This document shows, piece after piece, positions 1-8,571 of a stretch of 64,000 nt of DNA. Made by a program: the position numbers and the translations under genes. A model generated the notes under the pieces. That model saw only the letters and a program-made list of their open reading frames with translations. It did no database searches and was not told the origin of the DNA. The stretch lies in NCBI GenBank assembly GCA_023423045.1, contig JAFAGA010000024.1:86092-150091 (forward strand). The letters are read 5' to 3'. The stretch comes from Bacillota bacterium. GTDB lineage: Bacteria; Bacillota; Clostridia; Lachnospirales; Lachnospiraceae. Position 1 is the first letter of the stretch; the number at the start of each line of letters is the position of its first letter.

Positions 1-2066
1 GTTATTCCTTTGACTGGGACAGAGAAATCAATACCACCGATCCGGATTATTACAAATGGACCCAGTGGATCTTCTTGCAGCTCTTTAAAAAAGGGCTGGC
101 ATACAAGTCAGAGATGCCGATTAACTGGTGCACCTCTTGTAAGGTAGGCCTTGCGAATGAAGAGGTGGTCGGCGGTGCCTGCGAGCGCTGCGGCGGAGAA
201 GTGGTCCGTAAGGTTAAGAGCCAGTGGATGCTGAAGATAACAGAGTATGCGGATAAACTGATCAATGATCTGGAGTTGGTAAATTACATTGATAAAGTAA
301 AGGTTTCTCAGATTAACTGGATTGGCCGCTCCGTAGGTGCGGAGGTGGACTTCCGGATTGCCGGCAAGAATGAGAAATTAAAAATATTTACCACCAGGCC
401 GGATACCCTCTTCGGAGCAACCTACATGGTTATCTCTCCGGAGCATCCTCTGATTGACAAATATAAGGATGAAGTGGCAAACTATCAGGAGTTAATCGAC
501 TACCGGGAGCAGGCAGCCAAAAAATCTGATTTTGAGAGAACGGAGCTGGTGAAGGAAAAGACCGGTGTTGAGATCCAGGGATTGAAGGCCGTTAATCCGG
601 TGAACCAAAAGGAGATTCCTATCTGGATTTCCGATTATGTGCTCATGACTTATGGAACCGGTGCAATCATGGCGGTGCCCGGACATGATGAGCGTGACTG
701 GGAATTTGCCAGGAAGTTCGAGCTTCCCATTATTGAAGTGGTAGCCGGCGGAAATGTAGAGGAAGCCGCTTACACCAATACCGGCACCGGTAAATTAGTA
801 AATTCGGATTTCTTAGACGGCCTTGAGGTTGCGGACGCCAAGCAGAGGATCCTGGAATGGCTGCAGGAAAAAGGAATCGGAGAAAAGAAGATAAACTTTA
901 AGCTCAGGGACTGGGTATTCTCCCGTCAAAGGTACTGGGGAGAGCCTATTCCGTTGGTACACTGTGATCACTGCGGTTATGTGCCTCTTCCGGAAAGTGA
1001 GCTTCCGCTGATGCTTCCCGAGGTTGAGAGCTATGAGCCTACGGATAACGGTGAGTCCCCTCTGGCGGCAATGACGGAGTGGGTTACAACCACTTGTCCC
1101 TGCTGCGGAGGAAAAGCCCACAGAGAGACCGACACTATGCCTCAATGGGCCGGCTCCTCCTGGTATTTCTTAAGATACATTGATCCTCACAACAAGGATG
1201 CTTTTGCTGCGAAGGAAGAGCTGGATTATTGGATGCCTGTGGATTGGTATAACGGCGGAATGGAGCATACCACACTTCATTTGCTGTACTCCCGTTTCTG
1301 GCATAAATTCCTTTATGATCAGGGGCTGGTGAGCACTCCGGAGCCTTACGCCAAGAGAACTTCCCATGGTATGATCCTTGGAGAAAATGGGGAGAAGATG
1401 TCCAAGTCCCGGGGAAATGTGGTGAATCCGGACGAAATCATTAATGAGTATGGTGCGGATACCCTGCGTACCTATGAGATGTTTATCGGTGCCTTTGATC
1501 TGAGCGCGGCCTGGTCCAATGAAGGTGTTAAGGGCTGCCGCCGCTTCATGGATCGTGTGTGGAAGCTGAAGGACATGGTTACCGGGGAAGAGGATTACCG
1601 GGCCGTTATGGAAACCAAGATGCACCAGACCATCAAAAAGGTTAGCCAGGATTATGAGAACATGAAGTACAATACAGCGATTGCCGCAATGATGTCTCTG
1701 GTGAATGAATTCTATAAACAGGGCTCTGTAACAAAGGGTGAATTCAAGACCTTATTAGTCCTTCTTAATCCGGTTGCTCCTCACATTACAGAGGAGCTGT
1801 GGCAGATGTTAGGGGAAGAGAAGAGAGTATACCAGCAGAGCTGGCCTGTATTCGATGAGCAGAAGACCATTGAAGATACGGTGGAAATCGCGGTTCAGAT
1901 TAACGGTAAGGTTAAAGCAAATCTGAGCATTGCTCTGGATGAGAAACAGGAAGAGGTTCAGTCCAAAGCGATGGAATTGCCTGGGATAAAAGCTTTACTG
2001 GAGGGCAAGACTGTAGTTAAGGTCATCTACGTCCCCGGAAGAATTCTTAACATTGTTGTAAAGTAG
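1..2066 (+). CDS. leuS: Leucyl-tRNA synthetase, 5' truncated by window edge
   Basis: Class I aminoacyl-tRNA synthetase that charges tRNA-Leu in the cytoplasm. The reading frame is open from base 3, so the first Met at 75 is internal and the gene starts before the window; about 687 residues are visible of a family length near 800. Visible landmarks are the CP1 editing-domain region (the segment around TYGTGAIMAVPGHDERDW), cysteine pairs typical of the zinc-binding inserts (CTSC/CERCG and CDHCG/CPCCGG), the KMSKS catalytic loop at about 1395-1409, and the anticodon-binding and C-terminal domains ending in a TAG at 2064-2066. No break is seen. The identification is secure; only the N-terminal part, including the HIGH motif, is missing from view. 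Confidence 0.97.
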   Translation, partial: YSFDWDREINTTDPDYYKWTQWIFLQLFKKGLAYKSEMPINWCTSCKVGLANEEVVGGACERCGGEVVRKVKSQWMLKITEYADKLINDLELVNYIDKVKVSQINWIGRSVGAEVDFRIAGKNEKLKIFTTRPDTLFGATYMVISPEHPLIDKYKDEVANYQELIDYREQAAKKSDFERTELVKEKTGVEIQGLKAVNPVNQKEIPIWISDYVLMTYGTGAIMAVPGHDERDWEFARKFELPIIEVVAGGNVEEAAYTNTGTGKLVNSDFLDGLEVADAKQRILEWLQEKGIGEKKINFKLRDWVFSRQRYWGEPIPLVHCDHCGYVPLPESELPLMLPEVESYEPTDNGESPLAAMTEWVTTTCPCCGGKAHRETDTMPQWAGSSWYFLRYIDPHNKDAFAAKEELDYWMPVDWYNGGMEHTTLHLLYSRFWHKFLYDQGLVSTPEPYAKRTSHGMILGENGEKMSKSRGNVVNPDEIINEYGADTLRTYEMFIGAFDLSAAWSNEGVKGCRRFMDRVWKLKDMVTGEEDYRAVMETKMHQTIKKVSQDYENMKYNTAIAAMMSLVNEFYKQGSVTKGEFKTLLVLLNPVAPHITEELWQMLGEEKRVYQQSWPVFDEQKTIEDTVEIAVQINGKVKANLSIALDEKQEEVQSKAMELPGIKALLEGKTVVKVIYVPGRILNIVVK

Positions 2067-2073
2067 ATTTTTG

Positions 2074-2173
2074 TTCATGATATAATAAAGCGTAGTGAGC
2101 ATGATGCGAGCTTGCTCGTAAGCATGCGATCGGAGCTGAAGATCATGAATATGATTTTTGTTCATGATATAAT
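2074..2173 (+). repeat. Dispersed 88-bp repeat, locus A (one unit plus terminal box)
   Basis: A unit starts at 2074 with TTCATGATATAAT and the same box recurs 87 bp later at 2161. Between them lie GCGTAGTGAGCATGATG, GAGCTTGCTCGTAAGCATG and GATCATGAAT, which are shared nearly base for base with the copy at 8408. It begins a few bases after the leuS stop. The boundary box is itself a short dyad and carries a TATAAT-like core. Confidence 0.75.
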
Positions 2174-2246
2174 AAAAATCCCTGGCTTCCATGTGATATG
2201 TTTTTTCTAAGGAAAAGTATATCACACTGGAAGGCCAGGGATTTAA
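2172..2246. terminator. Long inverted repeat between convergent leuS and yqeY
   Basis: Arms of about 24-26 bases (AAATCCCTGG...TGTGATAT on the left and its near-perfect complement up to about 2246) enclose a loop that can itself pair through GAAAA/TTTTC. Read on the minus strand the stem is followed by a T-rich stretch (GATTTTTATT), so it most likely ends transcription of the minus-strand YqeY gene and perhaps also blocks read-through from leuS. Confidence 0.6.
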
Positions 2247-2253
2247 AGTTTCA

Positions 2254-2688
2254 TCAGCACAGCTTTCCTACGACTTCATTGATCAGCTTGCCGTCCGCTT
2301 TTCCCTTCAATTCCGCCATAACACCCTTCATTATCATGCCCTTATTCTTGGTAGCCACCAAATCGGCATATTTCTCTGTAATAAATGCTCTGATTTCTTC
2401 CTCTGACATCATCGAAGGAGCATATTCCTGGATGATATTATAGGTTGCCTGATAGCCTTCCTTCAAATCGGACCGGTCTGCGGGACAGGTTTCCAATTGC
2501 TCCTTTACCAGCTTCATTTCCCTGAGAACAGCACGGTCAACCAATTCCTCCTGGATATTATCACGGCAGCCTTCGTCGATTGCGATTTTCTTAACTGCTG
2601 ATATCAGAGAGGAAAGAGTGTCCTTTCGGACCTTATCATGAGCCTTCATTGCTGCAATCATATCCTTCTGTAATTGTTCCATCTGCAT
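2254..2688 (-). CDS. yqeY: YqeY/GatB-like domain protein
   Basis: A 144-residue protein of the YqeY family, which resembles the C-terminal tRNA-binding tail domain of the GatB amidotransferase subunit. The run from the N-terminal LQKDMIAAMKAHDKVRKDTL through the C-terminal GKADGKLINEVVGKLC is typical in order and length. An AGGAGGT site lies 7 bases upstream of the ATG at 2686-2688; a second Met two codons later is possible but less well spaced. In many Firmicutes yqeY follows rpsU, but here no rpsU is next to it and the gene stands alone, convergent with leuS. The family is proposed to act with tRNA or in amidotransferase-related steps, but its exact role is not established. Confidence 0.9.
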   Translation of the reverse strand: MQMEQLQKDMIAAMKAHDKVRKDTLSSLISAVKKIAIDEGCRDNIQEELVDRAVLREMKLVKEQLETCPADRSDLKEGYQATYNIIQEYAPSMMSEEEIRAFITEKYADLVATKNKGMIMKGVMAELKGKADGKLINEVVGKLC

Positions 2689-2870
2689 AAATCATACCTC
2701 CTATATTCTTATATCTTATACCCTGACTGGATGTTTCATTCGTAAACAGTATATTGCATCATGTTAAGATATTCAAGAAAAATTATTGTTGGGAAGCTGA
2801 CTTTAGAAGAACATTTGTTACAGTTTGACCTGCGGCAGTTTGAAGCAGGCGCCAGGCTGATACCCGACAC

Positions 2871-3215
2871 CTACTTTGCAGCATCCCGGAGCAGATGATG
2901 GAGAATTGCAATGACAAAGGCTGCAAGGAGGGAATTCCAAAAGCCGTTCATATGGATATCCTTTACGAAAGAATCAGCCAGCATAATTGTCCAGGCATTG
3001 ACAATAAAGCTGAATAGGCCGAAAGTAATGAGATTGAAGGGCAGGGTCAGTAAAAGCAGGATCGGTTTCACCAGCAGATTAACGACGAACAGGATCAAGC
3101 CCATGATCAGCAGGGCAGGAATACTCTTTATCGTAATTGAGGGAATCAACTTAGATAGAAGAAAAATGGCTCCCACTGTTGATATATATTTCAAAAAAAG
3201 TTTTGACATGGACAC
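2871..3215 (-). CDS. Holin superfamily IV-like membrane protein (YvlD-like)
   Basis: A 114-residue hydrophobic protein with about four membrane segments: an N-terminal one near residues 8-25, two central ones in the LLIMGLILFVVNLLVKPILLL and TFGLFSFIVNAWTIML region, and a C-terminal one before the short basic tail. The NxxVKPxLxxLTLPFNxxTxGLFxFxxNxxxxxLAD pattern is that of the small phage-holin-4_2/YvlD family. It is the last gene of a minus-strand run headed by a DUF2089 gene, as in yvl-like envelope-stress clusters. There is no lysis gene near, so a membrane role rather than phage lysis is likely. The ribosome site GGAGGTGTCC lies directly upstream. Confidence 0.82.
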   Translation of the reverse strand: MSMSKLFLKYISTVGAIFLLSKLIPSITIKSIPALLIMGLILFVVNLLVKPILLLLTLPFNLITFGLFSFIVNAWTIMLADSFVKDIHMNGFWNSLLAAFVIAILHHLLRDAAK

Positions 3216-3225
3216 CTCCAGGAAT

Positions 3226-3540
3226 TCATCTTATTTTAATCGATACGCTAACATGTTCTGTATTTACTTCCACAAGCTCATAAGGGCCCTGGGCCGTGAG
3301 GGAACGAAGCAGTAAATCCGATGCCTCCAGCAGTTCATTTGCCGCTCTGACGGGCGAAGGGCTGCCGGAATAGGAGGGGAGCTTATTCGGAATAAATAAA
3401 CAGGCCAGCTTCGTGAGATCTGCGGCGCATTGCAGAAGCTCTTCCAGGGCATAGAGGCTGACCGGAAGATTAAGATAGAAATGCTTTGCGCCGGTAAGAT
3501 GGATCTTGACCCATATGATTCTAAATCCCCTATTCCACAT
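3226..3540 (-). CDS. Small unknown protein in yvl-like operon
   Basis: A 104-residue protein with no family that I recognise. Its ATG at 3538-3540 lies inside the last codons of the upstream SHOCT-like gene (11-base overlap), and its stop is about 10 bases before the downstream holin-like gene, so all are probably co-translated. The middle contains an amphipathic stretch (ALEELLQCAADLTKLACLF) and the C-terminus is rich in short beta-prone segments ending VEVNTEHVSVSIKIR, similar in flavour to the beta-rich end of its upstream neighbour. It has no signal peptide or membrane segment. Coding is supported mainly by the overlap and spacing, not by homology. Confidence 0.65.
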   Translation of the reverse strand: MWNRGFRIIWVKIHLTGAKHFYLNLPVSLYALEELLQCAADLTKLACLFIPNKLPSYSGSPSPVRAANELLEASDLLLRSLTAQGPYELVEVNTEHVSVSIKIR

Positions 3541-3982
3541 ATATTTTTACCTTAATCATAGAGTTTTGCTCATCGGACCATGCCTCAACATCTACAATAC
3601 TTGGATCCTCCAGAGTACCGTTAATGATCTCCTCAATAATTTTGGCAAAATCAATACTGGTAATATCAATACCCTTGCTTTCCATCTCCCGTCTGGCATC
3701 GTCCGGAATAACGGCGCTCATCCGGGTGGCTATTTCGCCGAGAGTGGTCAGTAAGCGCAGGGGGACATTCACATTTACATTGACGGAACTGTTGTCGGAG
3801 GAGACTTTAACCTTCAGGAATTTATATCGGCTGATTCCTTTTACTGTTTGGGGCAGGTCCGGAGCATTCGGCCGGTTATCTTCCCCGTTGGTCAGTTTTA
3901 GTGCATCCAGTAATTCCATTCCTTCGTTTGCTGTGATTTGTCCTTTTTCGATCATTTCTAAAATTTTTAATTGTTCGTTCAT
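3530..3982 (-). CDS. SHOCT-like domain protein (YvlB N-terminal type)
   Basis: A 150-residue protein. The first 35 residues (LKILEMIEKGQITANEGMEL LDAL) form the short helical SHOCT-like module, EKGxITxxExxELLxAL, that is found at the N-terminus of YvlB-type proteins. Residues 50-150 are beta-rich with repeated valines (KVKVSSDNSSVNVNVNVPLR) followed by a helical part. An ATATGGAGGTAAGAGT site precedes the ATG at 3980-3982. The same EQLSRGEISAKEAADRI motif appears at the C-terminus of the DUF2089 protein encoded just upstream, which suggests the two interact or bind a common partner. The function is unknown; the context suggests envelope homeostasis. Confidence 0.8.
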   Translation of the reverse strand: MNEQLKILEMIEKGQITANEGMELLDALKLTNGEDNRPNAPDLPQTVKGISRYKFLKVKVSSDNSSVNVNVNVPLRLLTTLGEIATRMSAVIPDDARREMESKGIDITSIDFAKIIEEIINGTLEDPSIVDVEAWSDEQNSMIKVKIYVE

Positions 3983-4010
3983 ACTCTTACCTCCATATAT
4001 TCCTTTTAAA

Positions 4011-4400
4011 TTATAGATTTTTTATTCGGTCCGCCGCTTCCTTGGCGCTAATCTCTCCTCTGGAAAGCTGCTCCAGAATTTCGTTTTTTGCGGTCTCTTT
4101 CATTTCACGGTCTTTGAGATCTTCCTTGGAGGGAACCTCATACCCCAGGCTTCGGATGACGGAATCCAGCTTACCACGGACGGTGGGGTAGGAGATGCCC
4201 AATTCCTTCTCCACATCCTTTATACTGCCACGGCACTTGATGAATACCTTTACAAAATCCAAATCCTCCTCCGGCAGGCGACAGAACTCGCAGGGGTGGA
4301 AATCTCCTTCAATTGAGGTTGAACATTTTGGGCAGCCCAGTTTTGTAATGGAGAGCTTCTCTCCGCATACGGGACATTTACCCGGTGCTTTATATTTCAT
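4011..4400 (-). CDS. DUF2089 family zinc-ribbon/HTH regulator
   Basis: A 129-residue protein with an N-terminal zinc ribbon made of cysteine pairs at residues 9/12, 23/26 and 37/40, then a sigma-like helix-turn-helix (GSIKDVEKELGISYPTVRGK) and a C-terminal SHOCT-like helix pair. This is the DUF2089 layout, a family I take to be DNA-binding. A GTG nine bases upstream keeps the frame open, but the AGGAAGG ribosome site overlaps it and is properly spaced only for the ATG at 4398-4400, so I start there. It heads the minus-strand operon that continues with the SHOCT-like, small unknown and holin-like genes and probably regulates it. Confidence 0.85.
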   Translation of the reverse strand: MKYKAPGKCPVCGEKLSITKLGCPKCSTSIEGDFHPCEFCRLPEEDLDFVKVFIKCRGSIKDVEKELGISYPTVRGKLDSVIRSLGYEVPSKEDLKDREMKETAKNEILEQLSRGEISAKEAADRIKNL

Positions 4401-4733
4401 TTGTCTCACCTTCCTGATATTTTATGCCATTAATATACACCTTCTAATTTTCACCTCTAATTTTCATTGTCAATATTAAAATTAATAATGTTAATAATAT
4501 AATTAAAAATATTAATATTGGTATTAATTATATTGAATAAAATATAAATAAATACAATGCCAAATAATATGGATTTAATTTATTCTATGGAGCGAGGGAA
4601 TATAAATGATACTATTTATATCCATATGTTAAAATGTGGTAAAAAATTGACATAGCTGTATGATCTTGTTAAAATATATATGAAACTCATAGTTGCTGTA
4701 TATATCTGCAGTATTTTCTTAAGGAGGTAATGA
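4401..4733. other. AT-rich divergent intergenic region
   Basis: This stretch separates the minus-strand DUF2089 operon from the plus-strand KamA-like gene. It is strikingly AT-rich between about 4470 and 4580. Apart from the plus-strand promoter listed separately I see no gene or stable hairpin. Confidence 0.6.
4647..4675 (+). promoter_or_regulatory. Sigma-A type promoter for KamA-like gene
   Basis: TTGACA at 4647-4652, a 17-base spacer, and TAAAAT at 4670-4675. The start would give a 5' leader of roughly 50 bases ending in an AAGGAGG site just before the ATG at 4734. Confidence 0.7.
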
Positions 4734-5831
4734 ATGAATTGGGAAAGTGAACTCGCAAGGAATACGACAACAATCGAAGAGCTTGAAGAAATATTACAAA
4801 TTAGCTATAGCGAGGAAGAACGGCTATTGCTGAAACAATTGATTGACACATATCCGATGTCAGTGTCTCGATATTATTTATCGCTGATCGATGCATCGGA
4901 TGAGGAGGATCCGATTAGGAAAATGAGCATTCCGTCAGTGAAGGAGACGGATCGTATGGGAAGCCTTGACACCAGCGGAGAGGCGGATAATACTGTTACG
5001 GCAGGTTTACAGCATAAATATAAGCAGACGGGGATGATTTTGTCCACGAATCAATGTGCGATGTACTGCAGGCATTGCTTTCGCAAGCGGCTTGTGGGGC
5101 TGAGCAGCCAAGAGATCAGCCGCCATATGGACAGTATCCTTTCTTATATCAAGGAGCATGAGGAAATCAATAATGTTCTGATCTCAGGAGGTGATTCCTT
5201 CCTGAATAGTAATGATACCATCCAAACATATCTGGAGAAGCTCTCCGACCTGGAGCATCTTGATTTCATCCGTTTTGGTACCAGGGTTTTGGTTACCTTA
5301 CCCATACGTATTTATGAGGATCCGGATTTACTTAAGCTGCTGAAGGAATTCAACCGGAAGAAGCGCATCTATGTCATGACACATTTCAACCATCCAAGGG
5401 AGATGACCGAAGAAGCGTTGCAAGCAGTACAAGCTTTAATTGATTGCGGTATTGTTGTGAAAAATCAATCCGTACTTCTTCGGGGAATCAATGATGAGCC
5501 GGAGATATTGGCAGAATTGGTCAACCGGTTAACCAGGTGGGGAATTGGACCGTATTATATCTTCCAATGCCGACCGGTCAGCGGAGTTAAAAATCAGTTT
5601 CAGGTTCCGTTACACCGGGGATATGAAATTATTGAAGCGGCAAAGGCCAGAATGAATGGATTGGGTAAGAGCTTTCGGTATGTCATGTCGAATACGAGAG
5701 GCAAGATAGAGATACTGGGAAGGATTGAAGATAGCAAAATGCTTTTTAAATTCCATGAAGCAAAGAATGATAGTGATCAGGGCAGAATATTTGCACTGGA
5801 AGTCGGGGAAAATCAATGCTGGATTGATTAA
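4734..5831 (+). CDS. KamA family radical SAM protein (aminomutase-like)
   Basis: A 365-residue radical SAM enzyme related to lysine 2,3-aminomutase. The 4Fe-4S ligands are the C108-x3-C112-x2-C115 motif in QCAMYCRHCFRKR, followed by the family hallmark CF(R)KR. A candidate PLP-binding lysine is K324 in SNTRGKIEILG. Lysine 2,3-aminomutases are usually near 416 residues with a C-terminal extension; this protein is shorter, closer to EpmB or the uncharacterised KamA-like group, so the substrate cannot be stated. An AAGGAGGT site precedes the ATG. The gene stands alone behind its own promoter and is followed by a short GC-rich hairpin at 5830-5847. Radical SAM chemistry is confident; aminomutase activity is inference. 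Confidence 0.88.
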   Translation: MNWESELARNTTTIEELEEILQISYSEEERLLLKQLIDTYPMSVSRYYLSLIDASDEEDPIRKMSIPSVKETDRMGSLDTSGEADNTVTAGLQHKYKQTGMILSTNQCAMYCRHCFRKRLVGLSSQEISRHMDSILSYIKEHEEINNVLISGGDSFLNSNDTIQTYLEKLSDLEHLDFIRFGTRVLVTLPIRIYEDPDLLKLLKEFNRKKRIYVMTHFNHPREMTEEALQAVQALIDCGIVVKNQSVLLRGINDEPEILAELVNRLTRWGIGPYYIFQCRPVSGVKNQFQVPLHRGYEIIEAAKARMNGLGKSFRYVMSNTRGKIEILGRIEDSKMLFKFHEAKNDSDQGRIFALEVGENQCWID

Positions 5832-6053
5832 GCCGGTTATCCGGCTTGTTATATCGGTTTATGAATAGAAGTTTTGCAGGGCATGCAGAGGTTGGGGAGA
5901 AGATGGAAGCTTCAGAATCTGGTTGTCTCCCTGCGGCATTAATGGTAAAATTATTGAAATGAAGAAATTAGTAATGCTTCGGAGTCGATAAAAGGGCATC
6001 CCCAAAAAATAACTGTGCGGAGCTTTATGTATAAATAGAAAGGACATTTTACC

Positions 6054-7103
6054 ATGAATTATGACATGCTGGAAAAAGTAATCTGCGATACCATTAAGGA
6101 GGAGCAGATCAAGCTGGGATATGAGAAGGAGACCATCCGGTTATATTATCCGATGAGATCATTGGCAAATATTCTGGAGGAGGAGTTGGAGGATCCCGTC
6201 AGAATGGATGAAGCGCTGAAAAGCTTTGCCCGTATGGTGGAGAATAAATTAGGCAGCTTGGAAATCAGCCGTAATGCAGACCGGTATTGTATTCTTGTAC
6301 CGCCCGCAGGAGCGGTATACGTACATGAGGTTTATGAGGATAATCCTTTTTTAACCGCGCTCATTGATACGGTCAGAAGGCATGAGTGTACGCTGGAGCA
6401 GATATTGAAGGTGTTTCACTCCTTCTCCGACCAGGTGGAATGTGAGAAAAGTGCCTCGGATGAATTTGATTATGTAATTTACTTTAAGAATAATGCTGCC
6501 GATAATTACCGGTACTGCATCAAATTTGATTATGGACATGCCAGCTATCACCGTTTTATCCCAAAAGATTTTATGAATCTGATGGAGGAGATATCAGAAA
6601 GCGAGCCGGTAGTCAGTGAGGAAGCCGATGGGGAGTCACCGGAAGAGGAAGAAACTCTGGACATGACGAAGGAGCAAAAGTATCAGCAGTTGGTGAAGCT
6701 TAAAAAGGCGATCCGCTGCATGACTACCTGCAATGAGAAGTTGGATATGTACAAAAAGGTAGCAAAGCAGTTCAAGGCCCTTGGAGAATATAAGGAGGCC
6801 GGGCAGCTTGCCGAGGAATGCAGGCTGCTGGCGAAAGAGACTAAGAAGAAAATCAGGAGAAAGATCTATAAAAATGCCCTGAAGAAAAAGAACGGGGCAA
6901 GGAAATCGGAAGATTATATGGCTGCGGCGGAGGAATTTCGTAAAGTCAGCGGCTATAAGGATGCAGACGATATGGCGATGGAATGTGATACTATGAGCAA
7001 ACGTCTGGAAAAGAGAATGATAAGAAAGCGTCTGCTTAGCATGGGGCTGGCTGCGGTTAGCGTGGTGGCTGCATTGATTCTTGCTTTTATCTTCTTGTTT
7101 TAG
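6054..7103 (+). CDS. DUF3877-like protein with C-terminal membrane anchor
   Basis: A 349-residue protein. The first 185 residues (starting MNYDMLEKVICDTIKEEQIK) match what I remember of the DUF3877 family, seen mainly in Lachnospiraceae. An acidic linker (around residues 190-205) is followed by helical repeats of the F..LGEYKEAGQLAEECRLLA and F.KVSGYKDADDMAMECD type, which look like short TPR-like units, and by a single hydrophobic segment at about 327-348 that ends the protein, so it is probably tail-anchored with the bulk in the cytoplasm. An AAAGGA site lies upstream. It stands alone between weak and strong terminators. Function unknown; the family call is from memory. Confidence 0.7.
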   Translation: MNYDMLEKVICDTIKEEQIKLGYEKETIRLYYPMRSLANILEEELEDPVRMDEALKSFARMVENKLGSLEISRNADRYCILVPPAGAVYVHEVYEDNPFLTALIDTVRRHECTLEQILKVFHSFSDQVECEKSASDEFDYVIYFKNNAADNYRYCIKFDYGHASYHRFIPKDFMNLMEEISESEPVVSEEADGESPEEEETLDMTKEQKYQQLVKLKKAIRCMTTCNEKLDMYKKVAKQFKALGEYKEAGQLAEECRLLAKETKKKIRRKIYKNALKKKNGARKSEDYMAAAEEFRKVSGYKDADDMAMECDTMSKRLEKRMIRKRLLSMGLAAVSVVAALILAFIFLF

Positions 7104-7109
7104 TTTAAT

Positions 7110-7145
7110 AAGACCACATCGCTTCCTAAGAGATGTGGTCTTTTG
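7110..7145 (+). terminator. Rho-independent terminator after DUF3877-like gene
   Basis: An 11-bp perfect stem, AAGACCACATC with GATGTGGTCTT, around an 11-base loop, followed by TTTT. It lies just after the stop of the plus-strand gene and may also serve the convergent Ig-repeat gene. Confidence 0.85.
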
Positions 7146-7210
7146 GCTATCGGTAACAGAAGCCGACAGCCGCCTTTTTGTAAGCCTGTCCATCTATTCC
7201 TCCCCTTATC

Positions 7211-8221
7211 TTATTTAGCTTCGGTTACATATATGATGCATCGGGCTTTGGTTCCATCTTCACTGGCATAGACGTAGGCTCGCCCCTTCTGCCAGGCGGT
7301 AATGGTACCCTTCTGGCTTACGGTGACGATATTTTCATTGCTTGAAGACCAGGCGGCCGGATTCCCTGAGGAAACCAGAGCAGTTAAATTGGCAGTTTCT
7401 CCAACCTTTAGATGAAGCTCATTATCGCTTAATTGAATTGAAGGGGCTTCTACCGTAACCTCACAGCTGCGGGAGATTCCGTCCACAGTAGCCGTTATCA
7501 GAGCTGTTCCGTGCTTTACGGCTGTGATGGTACCGGATTCGTCCACAGTAGCGACACTTTTCTTGTTGGTCTTCCATCGTGGAGGAACCGACGAGGATAC
7601 TGTTGCGGACAGCTTTACGCTCTGGCCCCGGAATAGCTTCAGCTTTGTCTGGCTCAGCTTCACGGTTGGAGTCTTTACATTAACCCGGCAGGTCTGAGTG
7701 CTTGTGTCAGCAGTGACGGTAATAATCGCTTCTCCCGGTTTTATCGCGGTGATTTTGCCGTTTTCATCAACGGTTGCCACGCTCTTTTTGTTGCTTTTCC
7801 AGGTTATCGGTGTCCGGGTAGAGGACTTGGCGGTGAGCTGACAGGTATCGCCCCGTTCCAAAGAAATCACTGTGTTACTGAGGGTAAGTTTGGTATCCCG
7901 CACGGTTACCTTGCAGGAGGCCTCACCTCCCTTGATCTTTGCAGTAATGGTTGCGGTACCGGGTTTCTTGGCGGTAATCTTTCCGTAGGTATTGACGGAG
8001 GCGATGGCAGAGGAGCTGCTCTTCCAGGTGGGCATCGCACCGTTTGTGGTAATGGCGATTACATAGAGCTCCTCAGCAATATCCATTGTTGCTTTATATT
8101 GGGAAAGTATTACGAAATGGATAGTATTTGCTTTGACATGCTTGGCTGGAATGATAGGGGATATGGAAAATAGGGTGGTACAAATTAGAATTAATAATAG
8201 GAATTTACTGATTCTTGACAT
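7211..8221 (-). CDS. Secreted protein with four Big2 (Ig-like) repeats
   Basis: A 336-residue protein with a signal peptide (hydrophobic residues 7-24, cleavage probably after the AKHVKA region near 31). The mature part is four tandem bacterial Ig-like group 2 domains of about 75 residues: roughly 34-107, 108-184, 185-260 and 261-336. Each carries the signature W(K/S)S(N/S)xxxxATVxxxGxITAxKxGxAxITA. There is no LPXTG, SLH or choline-binding motif, so how it is retained at the surface is unclear. GGGAGGATCTT precedes the ATG at 8219-8221. Such domains usually mediate adhesion or serve as spacers in surface proteins; the ligand is unknown. Confidence 0.9.
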   Translation of the reverse strand: MSRISKFLLLILICTTLFSISPIIPAKHVKANTIHFVILSQYKATMDIAEELYVIAITTNGAMPTWKSSSSAIASVNTYGKITAKKPGTATITAKIKGGEASCKVTVRDTKLTLSNTVISLERGDTCQLTAKSSTRTPITWKSNKKSVATVDENGKITAIKPGEAIITVTADTSTQTCRVNVKTPTVKLSQTKLKLFRGQSVKLSATVSSSVPPRWKTNKKSVATVDESGTITAVKHGTALITATVDGISRSCEVTVEAPSIQLSDNELHLKVGETANLTALVSSGNPAAWSSSNENIVTVSQKGTITAWQKGRAYVYASEDGTKARCIIYVTEAK

Positions 8222-8407
8222 AAGATCCTCCCTTTCATTGAGGGAAGGAACAGATGGTATTAGAAATACAAGCCCAACCTTATTTTACCATATATACCCG
8301 TGGAGTGATACTGGGTAAAACAGATAAAAATCGAATAAAAATTAGATAGATTAAACAATGGCATATTCCGGTAACACTATAAAAAGCAGCTTTGATGAAT
8401 TTTAATA

Positions 8408-8543
8408 TCATGATATAATGAAAGCGTAGTGAGCATGATGTGAGCTTGCTCGTAAGCATGCGATCGGAGCTGGAGATCATGAATACGGTTTATGTTCATG
8501 ATATAATGAAAGCGTAGTGAGCATGATGAGACTTGCTGTATGT
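8408..8543 (+). repeat. Dispersed 88-bp repeat, locus B (one full unit plus a partial second)
   Basis: TCATGATATAATGAAAGCG occurs at 8408 and again at 8496, 88 bp apart. The unit interior is almost identical to the copy at 2074 (GCGTAGTGAGCATGATG, GAGCTTGCTCGTAAGCATGCG, GGAGCTGGAGATCATGAATA). The second unit breaks off after about 45 bases, just upstream of the rhomboid gene. The rest of the 8222-8407 spacer holds nothing that I recognise apart from weak dyads. Confidence 0.8.
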
Positions 8544-8571
8544 ATGAAAATTAATGGCCGGAGGAGAAATC

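Noticed and set aside
5876..5935. Possible structured leader before the DUF3877-like gene
   Set aside because: GCAGGG/CCCTGC pairing over a long distance is not convincing and matches no riboswitch that I know.
8281..8319. Terminator or riboswitch in the spacer before the rhomboid gene
   Set aside because: TTTTACC/GGTAAAA pairing is weak, has a long loop and no supporting motif.
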